DNA of 64,000 bases from NCBI RefSeq assembly GCF_900110955.1, contig NZ_FOFR01000002.1:744001-808000 (forward strand). The letters run 5' to 3'. The stretch comes from Lentzea xinjiangensis (GTDB lineage: Bacteria; Actinomycetota; Actinomycetes; Mycobacteriales; Pseudonocardiaceae). This document shows, in pieces, positions 8,651 through 18,325 of the stretch (position 1 is the first letter of the stretch; every line of letters starts with the position of its first letter). A program made the translations under genes and the position numbers. The notes beneath the pieces are model-generated. The model saw nothing but the letters and a program-made list of their open reading frames with translations. It was not told the origin of the DNA and ran no database searches.

Positions 8651-8678
8651 AGACTAACTTGATGCGAATCTTGGATTC
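8651..8678 (-). promoter_or_regulatory. Promoter and dyad upstream of nsrR
   Basis: On the minus strand a TAGTCT box (complement of 8651-8656) ends eight bases before the GTG of nsrR, predicting a near-leaderless transcript. The -35 zone is covered by GAATC-TTG-GATTC (8666-8678), a perfect 5-bp dyad in an A/T-richer stretch. This is a good candidate NsrR operator controlling nsrR-hmp; assignment is by position only. Confidence 0.5.
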
Positions 8679-8681
8679 CAG

Positions 8682-9122
8682 TTATCCCGGCAGCACGGGA
8701 CGCCACGGGATCGGCGTCGACAGCACCATTGCGCTGGACGTCTCACCGTGCGCCGCCAGCCGGACCAGCAGCCGTTCCAACTCCACGATCGACGTGGTGA
8801 CGACCTTCACGACCGAGCAGATGTCACCGGTCAGCCGCACCACCTCCACCACCTCGGGGAGGTCGTCGAGCAGTTCGGGGTGGACCGTGATGCACCGCGG
8901 GCCGTAGCACTTCATGCGCACGAGCGCGACGACCGGCCGTCCGACGACGGTGGGGTCGACCACGGCCCGATAGCCGGTGATCGCGCCCATGTTCTCCAGC
9001 CGCCGAACGCGTTGCGCGACGGTCGGCGGGGAGACGTGGACCCGCCGCGCGAGCTCGTTGTACGACAGGCGCGCATCTTCTTGGAGGGCCTCCAACAGGG
9101 CCTTGTCCACCTCGTCCAACAT
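8682..9122 (-). CDS. Lrp/AsnC-family regulator, likely controlling kynA-kynU
   Basis: A 146-residue feast/famine regulator: N-terminal AsnC helix-turn-helix (LDEVDKALLEALQEDARLSYNELARRVHVSPPTV) and C-terminal ligand-binding RAM domain (RMKCYGPRCITVHPELLDDLPEVVEVVRLTGD). It is divergent from the tryptophan 2,3-dioxygenase gene, and three GAACGC-type half-sites fill the gap between them. Divergent Lrp proteins next to kyn genes commonly respond to tryptophan or kynurenine; that ligand is inferred. A TAGCTT box (complement of 9131-9136) lies just before the ATG. Confidence 0.85.
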   Translation of the reverse strand: MLDEVDKALLEALQEDARLSYNELARRVHVSPPTVAQRVRRLENMGAITGYRAVVDPTVVGRPVVALVRMKCYGPRCITVHPELLDDLPEVVEVVRLTGDICSVVKVVTTSIVELERLLVRLAAHGETSSAMVLSTPIPWRPVLPG

Positions 9123-9179
9123 GAACGCAAAGCTAGTCGTCAGTCCGTTTTGCGTTCGGAAGAATTTTTCGACGAACGC
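9123..9179. promoter_or_regulatory. Three-half-site operator between lrp and kynA
   Basis: GAACGCAAA at 9123-9131 and its exact complement TTTGCGTTC at 9149-9157 form a 9-bp inverted repeat, and a third half-site GAACGC lies at 9174-9179. Half-sites repeat about every 25 bp, which fits an octameric Lrp-type protein wrapping DNA. The first arm overlaps the start and -10 region of the regulator gene, predicting autoregulation. Confidence 0.6.
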
Positions 9180-9227
9180 CTTTGATCATCCATTCAGGTG
9201 AGGAGCGGTTCCCGCGAGGATTGGGGC

Positions 9228-10043
9228 ATGAGCTGCCCCGTGTCCCCCAAGCTGGATTTCGGCGGCACCACGCCGTACGAGGACTACGTGCACGCGTCGG
9301 TGCTGCACACCCTTCAACAGCAGTGGTCCAAAGATCCGCGCGAGATGTCGTTCCTGGTCATCACGCAGGTGATGGAGCTGTACTTCGGCCTGCTCTGCTT
9401 CGAGTGGCGGCAGGCCCAGACCGAGCTGCGCGCCGACGACCTGCGCGCGGCCGTCAGCACCCTGCGCCGCTCCGGCCTGCACCTCCAGGCGTTGTCCGCG
9501 GCCTGGCGGCCGATCGCGCGCATGACGCCGACCGAGTTCAACTCGTTCCGCGACGCGCTCGGCGAGGGCTCCGGCTTCCAGTCGGGCATGTACCGCGAGA
9601 TGGAGTTCCTGCTCGGCGAGAAGTCGCGCTCGATGCTCGTGCCGCACCGCGCGGTGCCGGCGATGCACGACCAGCTCGAGAAGTCGCTCGGCGAGCCTTC
9701 GCTCTACGACGACGTGCTGGCGGCGTTGCGGCGCCGCGGGTTCGCCATCCCGCAGAGCGTGCTGGACCGCGACCTGACCACGGCCTACGAGCCGTCGGCC
9801 GAGGTCGAGCAGGTGTGGGCGTCGATCTACCGCGGTGACGACCGGGATCTGCTGGAACTGGGCGAGGCGCTGACCGACATCGCCGAGGAGTTCGCGCGCT
9901 GGCGCTACGACCACCTGCTCGCGACCCGCCGCTCGATGGGCGCGAAGGTCGGCACGGGTGGCTCCGCCGGTGTCGCGTGGCTGGAGAAGCGCACCCAGCG
10001 CGCGGTGTTCCCCGAACTGTGGACCGCCAGGAGCTACGTGTGA
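9228..10043 (+). CDS. kynA: Tryptophan 2,3-dioxygenase
   Basis: A 271-residue haem dioxygenase that opens the indole ring of L-tryptophan to N-formylkynurenine, first step of the kynurenine route. Family blocks include TPYEDYVHASVLHTLQQ, FLVITQVMELYFGLL, GEGSGFQSGMYREMEFLLG and the C-terminal KVGTGGSAGVAWLEK. ATG 9228 is chosen over the ATG at 9198 because GAGGA sits seven bases upstream and the family normally starts just before this conserved block. The stop overlaps the GTG of kynU. Confidence 0.93.
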   Translation: MSCPVSPKLDFGGTTPYEDYVHASVLHTLQQQWSKDPREMSFLVITQVMELYFGLLCFEWRQAQTELRADDLRAAVSTLRRSGLHLQALSAAWRPIARMTPTEFNSFRDALGEGSGFQSGMYREMEFLLGEKSRSMLVPHRAVPAMHDQLEKSLGEPSLYDDVLAALRRRGFAIPQSVLDRDLTTAYEPSAEVEQVWASIYRGDDRDLLELGEALTDIAEEFARWRYDHLLATRRSMGAKVGTGGSAGVAWLEKRTQRAVFPELWTARSYV

Positions 10044-11146
10044 GGCGCGAGCTGTTCGACATCCCCGAGGGCGTCATCTACCTCGACGGCAACTCCCTCG
10101 GCGCACTCCCGAAGCACGTCCCGGCCAGGGTGCAGGAGGTCGTGCGGGAACAGTGGGGTCAGCGGCTCATCAGGTCGTGGTCCGAGGGCTGGTGGGAGGC
10201 GCCGCAACGGATCGGCGACCGCATCGGCCGACTGGTCGGGGCCGCGCCGGGTCAGGTCGTGGTGGGTGACTCGACCTCGGTGAACCTCTACAAGGCGCTG
10301 ATGGGCGCGGTGAAGGGCACCACGCGGACGGAGATCGTGCTCGACGCGACGTCGTTCCCGACCGACGGCTACATCGCGCGGTCCGTCGGCGAGCTGACCG
10401 GCCTGGAGGTCCGGCCGGCACATCCGTCCTCCTTGGACCTCACGGAGAACACCGCGGTGGTGTTGCTCAACCACGTCGACTACCGCACCGGCGGCATCCT
10501 CGACATGGTGGAGCTGACCGCACAGGCCCATTCCGTTGGCGCGCAGGTGGTCTGGGACCTCTGCCACAGCGTCGGCGTGTACCCGACCGAACTGGACGAG
10601 ATCGGCGTGGACTTCGCCGTCGGGTGCACCTACAAGTTCCTCAACGGTGGACCGGGCGCGCCCGCGTTCATCTACGTGCCGCGCGAGCGCCAGGCCACCT
10701 TCGAGAACCCGCTGTCCGGCTGGAACGGGCACCGTGCGCCGTTCGCGATGGAATCGAGCTACGTGCCCGATCCCGGCATCGCGCGCGCACGAGTCGGCAC
10801 ACCGGACATCATCTCGATGCTGACGCTCGACGCCGCGCTGGACGTCTGGGACGAGATCGACATGCGCACGCACTGGCAGCACGGGCTGAGCCTGACCAGC
10901 TTGTTCCGCTCGTACGTCGAGCAGATGACCTCGTTGGAGGTGATCACCCCCAACACGGTCCTGCGCGGTCACCAGATCTCGGTGCGCTGCGAGAACGCGG
11001 CCGAGGTGATGGACAAGCTGATCGCGCGCGGCGTGATCGGCGACCACCGGCCGCCGGACGTCCTGCGGTTCGGGATCGCCCCGCTCTACATCGGCCCCGA
11101 CGACGTGAAGCGCGCCGCCGAGGTGCTGGCGGAAGTCACCCGGTGA
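10040..11146 (+). CDS. kynU: Kynureninase
   Basis: A 368-residue PLP enzyme that cleaves kynurenine to anthranilate and alanine. The conserved opening VIYLDGNSLGALPK, the acidic active-site stretch VVWDLCHSVGVYP and the PLP lysine K199 in GCTYKFLNGGPGAPAF are all present. GTG 10040 overlaps the kynA stop (GTGA) and has AGGAG upstream, so translation is coupled. No kynurenine formamidase (kynB) gene lies beside the pair, so the middle hydrolysis step must be encoded elsewhere or occur through another hydrolase. Confidence 0.92.
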   Translation: MRRELFDIPEGVIYLDGNSLGALPKHVPARVQEVVREQWGQRLIRSWSEGWWEAPQRIGDRIGRLVGAAPGQVVVGDSTSVNLYKALMGAVKGTTRTEIVLDATSFPTDGYIARSVGELTGLEVRPAHPSSLDLTENTAVVLLNHVDYRTGGILDMVELTAQAHSVGAQVVWDLCHSVGVYPTELDEIGVDFAVGCTYKFLNGGPGAPAFIYVPRERQATFENPLSGWNGHRAPFAMESSYVPDPGIARARVGTPDIISMLTLDAALDVWDEIDMRTHWQHGLSLTSLFRSYVEQMTSLEVITPNTVLRGHQISVRCENAAEVMDKLIARGVIGDHRPPDVLRFGIAPLYIGPDDVKRAAEVLAEVTR

Positions 11147-11864
11147 GCGCGGCGTCCGCGATGCTCTTCGCCTCGCGGGCGCCCGCCTCCAGCGCGGAGC
11201 AGACGAACAGGATCCACTGGGTCAGCCCGTCGAGCTCGCCCGACGCGAACGCCACGGACGCCGCCTCGTACTCGGCCGACCGGCGCAGGCACGCCACCTC
11301 GGGCACGCCGAGGCCCTTGGGGTCGAGACCGGTCGAGATCGACGTCAGCCGCGCGGCGGCACGGGCCACCACGCCGTTGGCGACCTCGAACGGCGCCAGC
11401 CCGAGCAGCTCGCCGTGCACCACCGCGACGAGCACCGGCGCCGGCACGCTCGTCCCGCCGGTCACCAGCGCCGCGAGCAGGTCGAGCCGTTGCGACACGT
11501 CCCCGGACACGCGGGGCCGGCCGACGTCGGAGGCCAGGTCCGCGGCGGCGAGCACGTGCAACCGGGCGAGGGCCTGCAACGGCGCCCGCTGCCACGTGCC
11601 GACGAGCCCGCCCAGCGCCTCCGCGATCCGCAGGGACCCGGCCAGCACCGGGTCGGCGACCTCGCCGGACTCCGGGATCTCGGTCGGCCCGCCCTCGAGC
11701 GCCGCGGACGCGCGCGCGGCGCGGACGGACGCCTCCGCCGCCGTCGTGGCCCAGCCGCGCAGGTTCACCCGGTGGCGGTGCACCTGGAAAACGGCGTCCT
11801 TGGCCGCGTTCGCGGCGTCGGCCACGCCGGGCAGGGAAAGCAGCGGAGCGAGGGGATCGGTCAC
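11136..11864 (-). CDS. Fic-fold protein with degenerate catalytic motif
   Basis: A 242-residue protein starting at GTG 11864 and overlapping the end of kynU by 11 bp. I read it as a divergent Fic protein: residues about 157-168, APFEVANGVVAR, line up with the Fic motif HPFxxGNGRxxR but the catalytic His is Ala, the first motif Gly is Ala and the motif Arg is Val. Near residue 53 the stretch SAALEGG fits the (S/T)xxxE(G/N) inhibitory-helix motif of class II Fic proteins. The motif changes suggest that AMPylation is lost. Such proteins often sit near acs in actinobacteria, where they are annotated loosely. Function unknown. Confidence 0.6.
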   Translation of the reverse strand: MTDPLAPLLSLPGVADAANAAKDAVFQVHRHRVNLRGWATTAAEASVRAARASAALEGGPTEIPESGEVADPVLAGSLRIAEALGGLVGTWQRAPLQALARLHVLAAADLASDVGRPRVSGDVSQRLDLLAALVTGGTSVPAPVLVAVVHGELLGLAPFEVANGVVARAAARLTSISTGLDPKGLGVPEVACLRRSAEYEAASVAFASGELDGLTQWILFVCSALEAGAREAKSIADAALTG

Positions 11865-11977
11865 GGTCGCGCAGAGTACCTGACCAGGTGAAACGGGTGA
11901 TCCAGCTCACTGGTCGAACCGTTGAGCGCCCAACTCCACCCGTTCAACGCGCCACACGTGCCCCGAGCGGACAAAAC

Positions 11978-12005
11978 GGGTTACACAGTGACAACCGTGT
12001 AACCC
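11978..12005. promoter_or_regulatory. Perfect dyad upstream of acs
   Basis: GGGTTACAC at 11978-11986 and GTGTAACCC at 11997-12005 are exact complements separated by ten bases. They lie 119 bp before the acs start in an otherwise unoccupied 259-bp gap. The GTTAC...GTAAC elements resemble parts of GlnR boxes, and GlnR is known to control acs in related actinomycetes; the regulator here is inferred. Confidence 0.5.
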
Positions 12006-12123
12006 ACCTCCCCAGATTGGTCTGAACCTTTTGGGGGAGGAACCTGTTGGAAGTGAACTGGCTCGCACTACGGTCAGTACCCGCATCCCCAACCGGTCTG
12101 GACTTTCCAGGAGGTCTCGCACC

Positions 12124-14106
<1,983 letters not shown>

Positions 14107-14120
14107 GCAGCGCAAACGTG

Positions 14121-14148
14121 ACGGGCGTCCCCTGCCGGGGGCGCCCGT
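14121..14148 (+). terminator. Hairpin terminator after acs
   Basis: A 12-bp stem (14121-14132 with 14137-14148, one G-U pair) with a TGCC loop lies 14 bases after the acs stop. There is no T-run, as is usual in actinomycetes. Confidence 0.75.
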
Positions 14149-14233
14149 TCGCGTTAAGATCGCGTCAGGGTGAGCCGGGAAGTCTGGTCGGCACGATGAT
14201 TTGCCGTACCCGCAGACCGCCCCTGGGAGCCCC

Positions 14234-15403
14234 GTGTCGCGCAACAAGAAGACCGTCGTCGCCGATTTCGCCCGTTACCTGCGCACGGAGACGGTTGGCG
14301 GCACCGTGCTGCTCATCGCCACGGCCATCGCGCTGATCTGGGCCAACTCGCCGTTCTCCCCCACCTACTTCGGGCTGCGCGACCTGCACCTGGGGCCGCT
14401 GTCCGTCGGCGACTGGGCCAAGGACGGGTTGCTGGCCATCTTCTTCTTCGTCGCCGGGCTCGAGCTCAAGCGCGAGCTCGTCGTCGGGGAGCTGTCGGAG
14501 CTCAAGGCGGCGATCCTGCCGGTGCTGGCGGCCGTCGGCGGGATGGTCGTGCCCGCCCTGGTCGCGCTGGCGATCGGCTGGGGGCAGCCGGGGATCGAGA
14601 AGGCGTGGGCGATCCCGGTGGCGACGGACATCGCGTTCGCGCTGGGGGTGCTGGCGCTGACGGCGTCCGGGCTGCCGTCGAGCCTGCGGGTGTTCCTGCT
14701 GTCGCTGGCCGTCGTCGACGACCTGGGCGCGATCATCGTGATCGCGGTGCTGTTCACGGCGAAGTTCAACCTGCTCGCGGCCGGGGCCGTCGTGCTGCTG
14801 CTGGCGCTGTACTGGTTCCTCCAGCACAAGAGGGTCACCACGCCGTTCGCCTACGTGCCGATCACGCTCGCCACCTGGTGGTTCATGCACGAGTCGGGCG
14901 TCCACGCCACGATCGCGGGCGTCGCGCTGGCCCTGCTCACCAGGGTCCGGCGCGACCCCTACGAGTCCCAGGCGCCGGCGGTCCGGCTCGAGCACCGGCT
15001 CCAGCCGTGGTCGGCCGGGGTGGCGGTGCCGGTGTTCGCGCTGTTCGCGGCGGGTGTGCCGGTCGGCGCGGAAGCGTTGGGCAAGCTCTTCGCGGACAAG
15101 ATCGCGATCGGGGTGATGGTCGGGCTCGTCGTGGGCAAGGTGATCGGCATCGTCGGCGCGTCGGCGCTCGCGGTGTGGCTCAAGGCGGCGGTCTGGCCGT
15201 CCGGCGCGGGGCCGCGGGACATCGTCGCGGTGGCCGTGCTGGGAGGGGTCGGGTTCACGGTGAGCCTGCTCATCGCCGAGCTCTCGCTGGCAGAGCCGGA
15301 GACCGCCAAGGCCGCCGTGCTGATCGCCTCGATGGTCGCGTCGCTGCTCGCCGCGGTGTTGCTCATTCGCCGCAGCCGGGCGCATGGCACGATGTCCGGG
15401 TGA
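14234..15403 (+). CDS. nhaA: Na+/H+ antiporter NhaA
   Basis: A 389-residue inner-membrane antiporter exchanging Na+ or Li+ for protons. Hallmarks are the unwound-helix block VATDIAFALGVLAL, the ion-binding double aspartate in LAVVDDLGAIIV and the terminal helix GGVGFTVSLLIAELSL. GTG 14234 with GGGAG five bases before it is preferred to TTG 14201, because the sequence from VSRNKKTV onward matches the soluble N-terminus expected. The stop overlaps the GTG of the holin-like gene. It is an insertion relative to the mycobacterial order, where acs is not followed by nhaA. Confidence 0.93.
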   Translation: MSRNKKTVVADFARYLRTETVGGTVLLIATAIALIWANSPFSPTYFGLRDLHLGPLSVGDWAKDGLLAIFFFVAGLELKRELVVGELSELKAAILPVLAAVGGMVVPALVALAIGWGQPGIEKAWAIPVATDIAFALGVLALTASGLPSSLRVFLLSLAVVDDLGAIIVIAVLFTAKFNLLAAGAVVLLLALYWFLQHKRVTTPFAYVPITLATWWFMHESGVHATIAGVALALLTRVRRDPYESQAPAVRLEHRLQPWSAGVAVPVFALFAAGVPVGAEALGKLFADKIAIGVMVGLVVGKVIGIVGASALAVWLKAAVWPSGAGPRDIVAVAVLGGVGFTVSLLIAELSLAEPETAKAAVLIASMVASLLAAVLLIRRSRAHGTMSG

Positions 15404-15855
15404 CCACCAGGGAGCACATCGCGTCGATTCCGCTGACCGCTGACGACCCCACCGCCGAGGCCTCCATCGGTGGCCTCGTCCGTGACGCGACCTCGCACGT
15501 GTCCACCTTGGTCAGAGCGGAGGTCGAGCTCGCCAAGGGCGAGATCACGGCCGAGATCAAGAAGGGGCTCAAGGGCAGCGTCTTCTTCATCGTCGCGCTG
15601 ACGGTCCTCTGCTTCAGCCTGTTCTTCCTGTTCATGACGCTCGGGTTCGCCCTCGCCGAGTGGTTCGACATGGGCTACTCGGCGGGCTTCGGACTCGTCT
15701 TCGCGCTCATGCTGCTGACCGCCGTGCTGTTCGCGTTCCTCGGCTACCGCAAGGTGCGCAAGCTCAGGGCGCCGGAGAAGTCGATCGCGGCCGCGAGGGA
15801 CACCGTCGCGGCCCTCACCCAGCGCGACTCCCAGAGCAGGGGCGACGACAACTGA
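15400..15855 (+). CDS. Phage-holin-family (DUF1469) membrane protein, Rv3669-like
   Basis: A 151-residue protein with an amphipathic N-terminal part (LVRDATSHVSTLVRAEVELAKGE) followed by two membrane helices (SVFFIVALTVLCFSLFFLF and FGLVFALMLLTAVLFAFLG) and a charged tail. This is the Actinobacterial holin-X type family; despite the name there is no evidence of lysis function. GTG 15400 overlaps the nhaA stop. It precedes the EphE-like hydrolase, as Rv3669 precedes Rv3670. Confidence 0.85.
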   Translation: MTTREHIASIPLTADDPTAEASIGGLVRDATSHVSTLVRAEVELAKGEITAEIKKGLKGSVFFIVALTVLCFSLFFLFMTLGFALAEWFDMGYSAGFGLVFALMLLTAVLFAFLGYRKVRKLRAPEKSIAAARDTVAALTQRDSQSRGDDN

Positions 15856-16769
15856 GCCGCAAACCCGACCCGTCGGTGGTGCGGGTCGCGGGCCCGTGGA
15901 CGCACCGCGACGTCTCGGCCAACGGCATCCGCCTGCACGTCGCCGAGCTCGGCGAGGGACCTCTCGTGCTGCTCCTGCACGGGTTCCCCGAGTTCTGGTG
16001 GTCCTGGCGGCACCAGCTCACCGCACTGGCCGAGGCGGGCTACCGCGCCGTCGCCGTCGACCTGCGCGGGTACGGCGACTCGGACAAACCACCGCGCGGC
16101 TACGACGGCTTCACGCTCGCGGGTGACATCGCGGGTCTGATCAAGGCGCTCGGCGCCCCACGCGCGCACCTGGTGGGCCACGCGTGGGGCGGCGCCACGG
16201 CGTGGACGGTCGGCGCCATCCACCCGCGGCTGGTCTCGTCGATCTCGGTGCTGTCCGCGCCGCACCCGCTCGCGATGCGCCGCGCGTTCCGCAGGCATCC
16301 CCGCGTGAACTCCCACGTCCTGCGCTTCCAGTTGCCGATCTACCCGGAGCGCTGGCTGACCGGCCACAACGCCGTGCAGGTCGCCAGGCTGCTCTCGGCG
16401 TGGTCGGGGCCGAAGTGGCGGTCGGCGCCCGAGTTCGACGAGGTCCTCCGCCGCTGCCGGCAGGCGATGACGGTGCCGGGCGTCGCCCACAGCGCGATGG
16501 AGTACTACCGGTGGGCGGTGCGCTCGCAGCTCCGCAGCGACGGCCGGCGCTTCACCGAGGCCGTCGACAAGCCGATGCGGGTGCCGGTGCTGCAGATCCA
16601 CGGCTCGCTGGACCCGATCGTCCTGGAGTCGTCGGCGCGCGACTCGCAGCCGTGGCTCGGGCCCTCGTCGGAGTTCCGGTACCTGCCGGAGGTGGGGCAC
16701 TTCCCGAACCAGGAGGCGTCCCACCACACGAGCAGGCTGATCACCGAGTTCCTGCGGAAGACCTCCTGA
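15852..16769 (+). CDS. ephE: Alpha/beta hydrolase, EphE-like (epoxide-hydrolase family, altered nucleophile)
   Basis: A 305-residue alpha/beta hydrolase of the epoxide hydrolase family. The HGFPEFWWSWRHQL oxyanion block, a YxxxDLRGYGDSDKP cap region and the acid/His blocks (IHGSLDPIV, EVGHFPNQEA) are present. At the nucleophile elbow the sequence is VGHAWGGAT, so the usual catalytic Asp of GHDWGG is Ala. I place the start at CTG 15852 (CTGA overlap, AGGGG upstream) because it gives the expected (M)SRKPDPSVVRVAGPW; GTG 15876 is the alternative. Its 3' end overlaps the convergent monooxygenase gene by 29 bp. Confidence 0.8.
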   Translation: MSRKPDPSVVRVAGPWTHRDVSANGIRLHVAELGEGPLVLLLHGFPEFWWSWRHQLTALAEAGYRAVAVDLRGYGDSDKPPRGYDGFTLAGDIAGLIKALGAPRAHLVGHAWGGATAWTVGAIHPRLVSSISVLSAPHPLAMRRAFRRHPRVNSHVLRFQLPIYPERWLTGHNAVQVARLLSAWSGPKWRSAPEFDEVLRRCRQAMTVPGVAHSAMEYYRWAVRSQLRSDGRRFTEAVDKPMRVPVLQIHGSLDPIVLESSARDSQPWLGPSSEFRYLPEVGHFPNQEASHHTSRLITEFLRKTS

Positions 16770-18255
16770 ACGCCGTCTTCAGCGCGTCGGCCGGGTCGTC
16801 GGGCAGGTCCTCCGCACGCCAGGCGATGTAGCCGTCCGGCCGCACCAGCGAGGCGCCCTTCGCGGACAGCCCGAACGGCTCCAGCCGTTCCAGGCGTTCG
16901 CACCGGATGCCCAGCTCCGCGGACGCCTCCTCCCACTGCGGGTGGTCGGCGACGAGCACCCAGCCGCGCCCGAAGAGGTCCAGGGTGGACTTCCCGGGCG
17001 CGAGCCACACGTGCGGGGCCCGCGTGCCCGGCTGGCCGTTCCACTGCTCGGGGCGTTGCGCCGCAGGCAGCTCCGGACCCGCGCCGAGCACCGCGTCCGA
17101 GCGGTAGAGGATCCCGAAGTGCATCGCGTCGTTGTCGAGCAACGGCGCGTCCTCGCGTTCACCGTCGCGGTTGTGGCCGTCGTCGCGCGCGAAGATCTGC
17201 TGGTGGCACAGCAACGCGACCGGGCGCCGTTCCGCGTCGTAGGTGTCCAGCAGGGACGGTCGTGACTCGCCGTTCAGCACGGCGGCGAGCTTCCACGCGA
17301 GGTTGTGCGCGTCCTCGATGCCGACGTTCGCCCCGAACCCGCCGCGGCTCGGCGGCAGCGTGTGCGCGGCGTCGCCCGCCAGGAAGACCCGTCCCCGCGA
17401 GAACCTGTCCGCGACGGCGGCGCTGATCGTCCACCGGCCGGTCGTGATGATCTCGACGTCCAGGTCGTCGCGGCCGATCGCCCGGAAGATCTGCTGCCGC
17501 AGCTCGGGCTCGGAGTACTCGCGGTCGTCGAGCATCAGGACCCAGCGGCCGTCGCCGTAGGTGGTCAGGAAGCCGACGCCGTCGACGATGAACTGACCGA
17601 TCCCGTCCCGCAGGTACTCGTCCAGCGGCGCGCGGAACAGCACGCTGCGGGAGGTGTGCAGGTAGCCGCGGCCGCCGCGGGTGATGCCGAGGGCCTCCCT
17701 GACCGGGCTGCGGTGGCCGTCCGCCGCGACCAGGTAGTCCGCGCGGATCTCGTACGGCTCGCCGTCGCCCCGCACGACCGCCGTGACACCCGCGTCGTCC
17801 TGGGAGAACTCCAGCATCCGGGTGCTCATCCTGATGTCCGCGCCGAGCTCGCGCGCCTTGTCCCGCAGCAACGGCTCCATCCTGTCCTGGGCCACGCCGA
17901 TGCCCGTGGACGGCGAGTACTCGACCTGCGCTCCTCCGGCCTGTGTTCTTCCATTCGGGGACTGCTCGGCCGGCGGCGACCAGAACGTCTCCTCGAACCG
18001 CTTCCCGGCCAGGCTCTCGACCCGGACCCGCCGGATGCCGAAGCCCTTCGCCATCCTGCTCGGCGGCAGCTCGTCCTCGATCCCGGCCGCGCGCAGCATC
18101 TCGCCCGTCCGCGCCGTGAACCCGACCGCACGCGGGTGCGGCGAGCTGCCCGGATGCTTCTCCACCAGCGTCACGCGCACCCCGTGCCACGCCAGGAACA
18201 ACGCGGCCGACGTTCCCGCCAGCCCTCCCCCGACCACCAAGACGTCCGTCTTCAC
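16741..18255 (-). CDS. FAD-dependent aromatic monooxygenase (PheA/TfdB family)
   Basis: A 504-residue flavoprotein hydroxylase. It shows the Rossmann GGGLAGTSAALFLAWHG near the start, the DG motif region (YLVAADGHRSPVREALGI) and the FAD ribityl-binding GD motif (RVFLAGDAAHTLPPSRGGFGANVGIEDAHNLAWKL). GTG 18255 is preferred: AAGGAG lies seven bases before it and the dinucleotide fold begins at once. The gene is divergent from a TetR regulator across two adjacent 17-bp operators. Such pairs often form xenobiotic- or antibiotic-modifying units; Rox-type rifampicin hydroxylases are relatives, but the substrate cannot be read. Confidence 0.88.
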   Translation of the reverse strand: MKTDVLVVGGGLAGTSAALFLAWHGVRVTLVEKHPGSSPHPRAVGFTARTGEMLRAAGIEDELPPSRMAKGFGIRRVRVESLAGKRFEETFWSPPAEQSPNGRTQAGGAQVEYSPSTGIGVAQDRMEPLLRDKARELGADIRMSTRMLEFSQDDAGVTAVVRGDGEPYEIRADYLVAADGHRSPVREALGITRGGRGYLHTSRSVLFRAPLDEYLRDGIGQFIVDGVGFLTTYGDGRWVLMLDDREYSEPELRQQIFRAIGRDDLDVEIITTGRWTISAAVADRFSRGRVFLAGDAAHTLPPSRGGFGANVGIEDAHNLAWKLAAVLNGESRPSLLDTYDAERRPVALLCHQQIFARDDGHNRDGEREDAPLLDNDAMHFGILYRSDAVLGAGPELPAAQRPEQWNGQPGTRAPHVWLAPGKSTLDLFGRGWVLVADHPQWEEASAELGIRCERLERLEPFGLSAKGASLVRPDGYIAWRAEDLPDDPADALKTAFRRSSAGTR

Positions 18256-18265
18256 CCGCACTCCT

Positions 18266-18299
18266 TCGATACGCTGTATTTGTCGATACACTGTATCGA
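18266..18299. promoter_or_regulatory. Two adjacent 17-bp TetR-type operators
   Basis: TCGATACACTGTATCGA at 18283-18299 is a perfect palindrome around a central C. Immediately before it, 18266-18282 (TCGATACGCTGTATTTG) is an imperfect copy with the same centre. They occupy the 70-bp gap between the divergent monooxygenase and TetR genes, so one repressor could control both promoters. Confidence 0.75.
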
Positions 18300-18325
18300 G
18301 GAGAGACGGTGTATTGTCCAGTCCG

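Noticed and set aside
15400..15855. Prophage lysis module suggested by the holin-family protein
   Set aside because: It is a conserved chromosomal neighbour of ephE and marP in actinobacteria; no endolysin or other phage gene is nearby.
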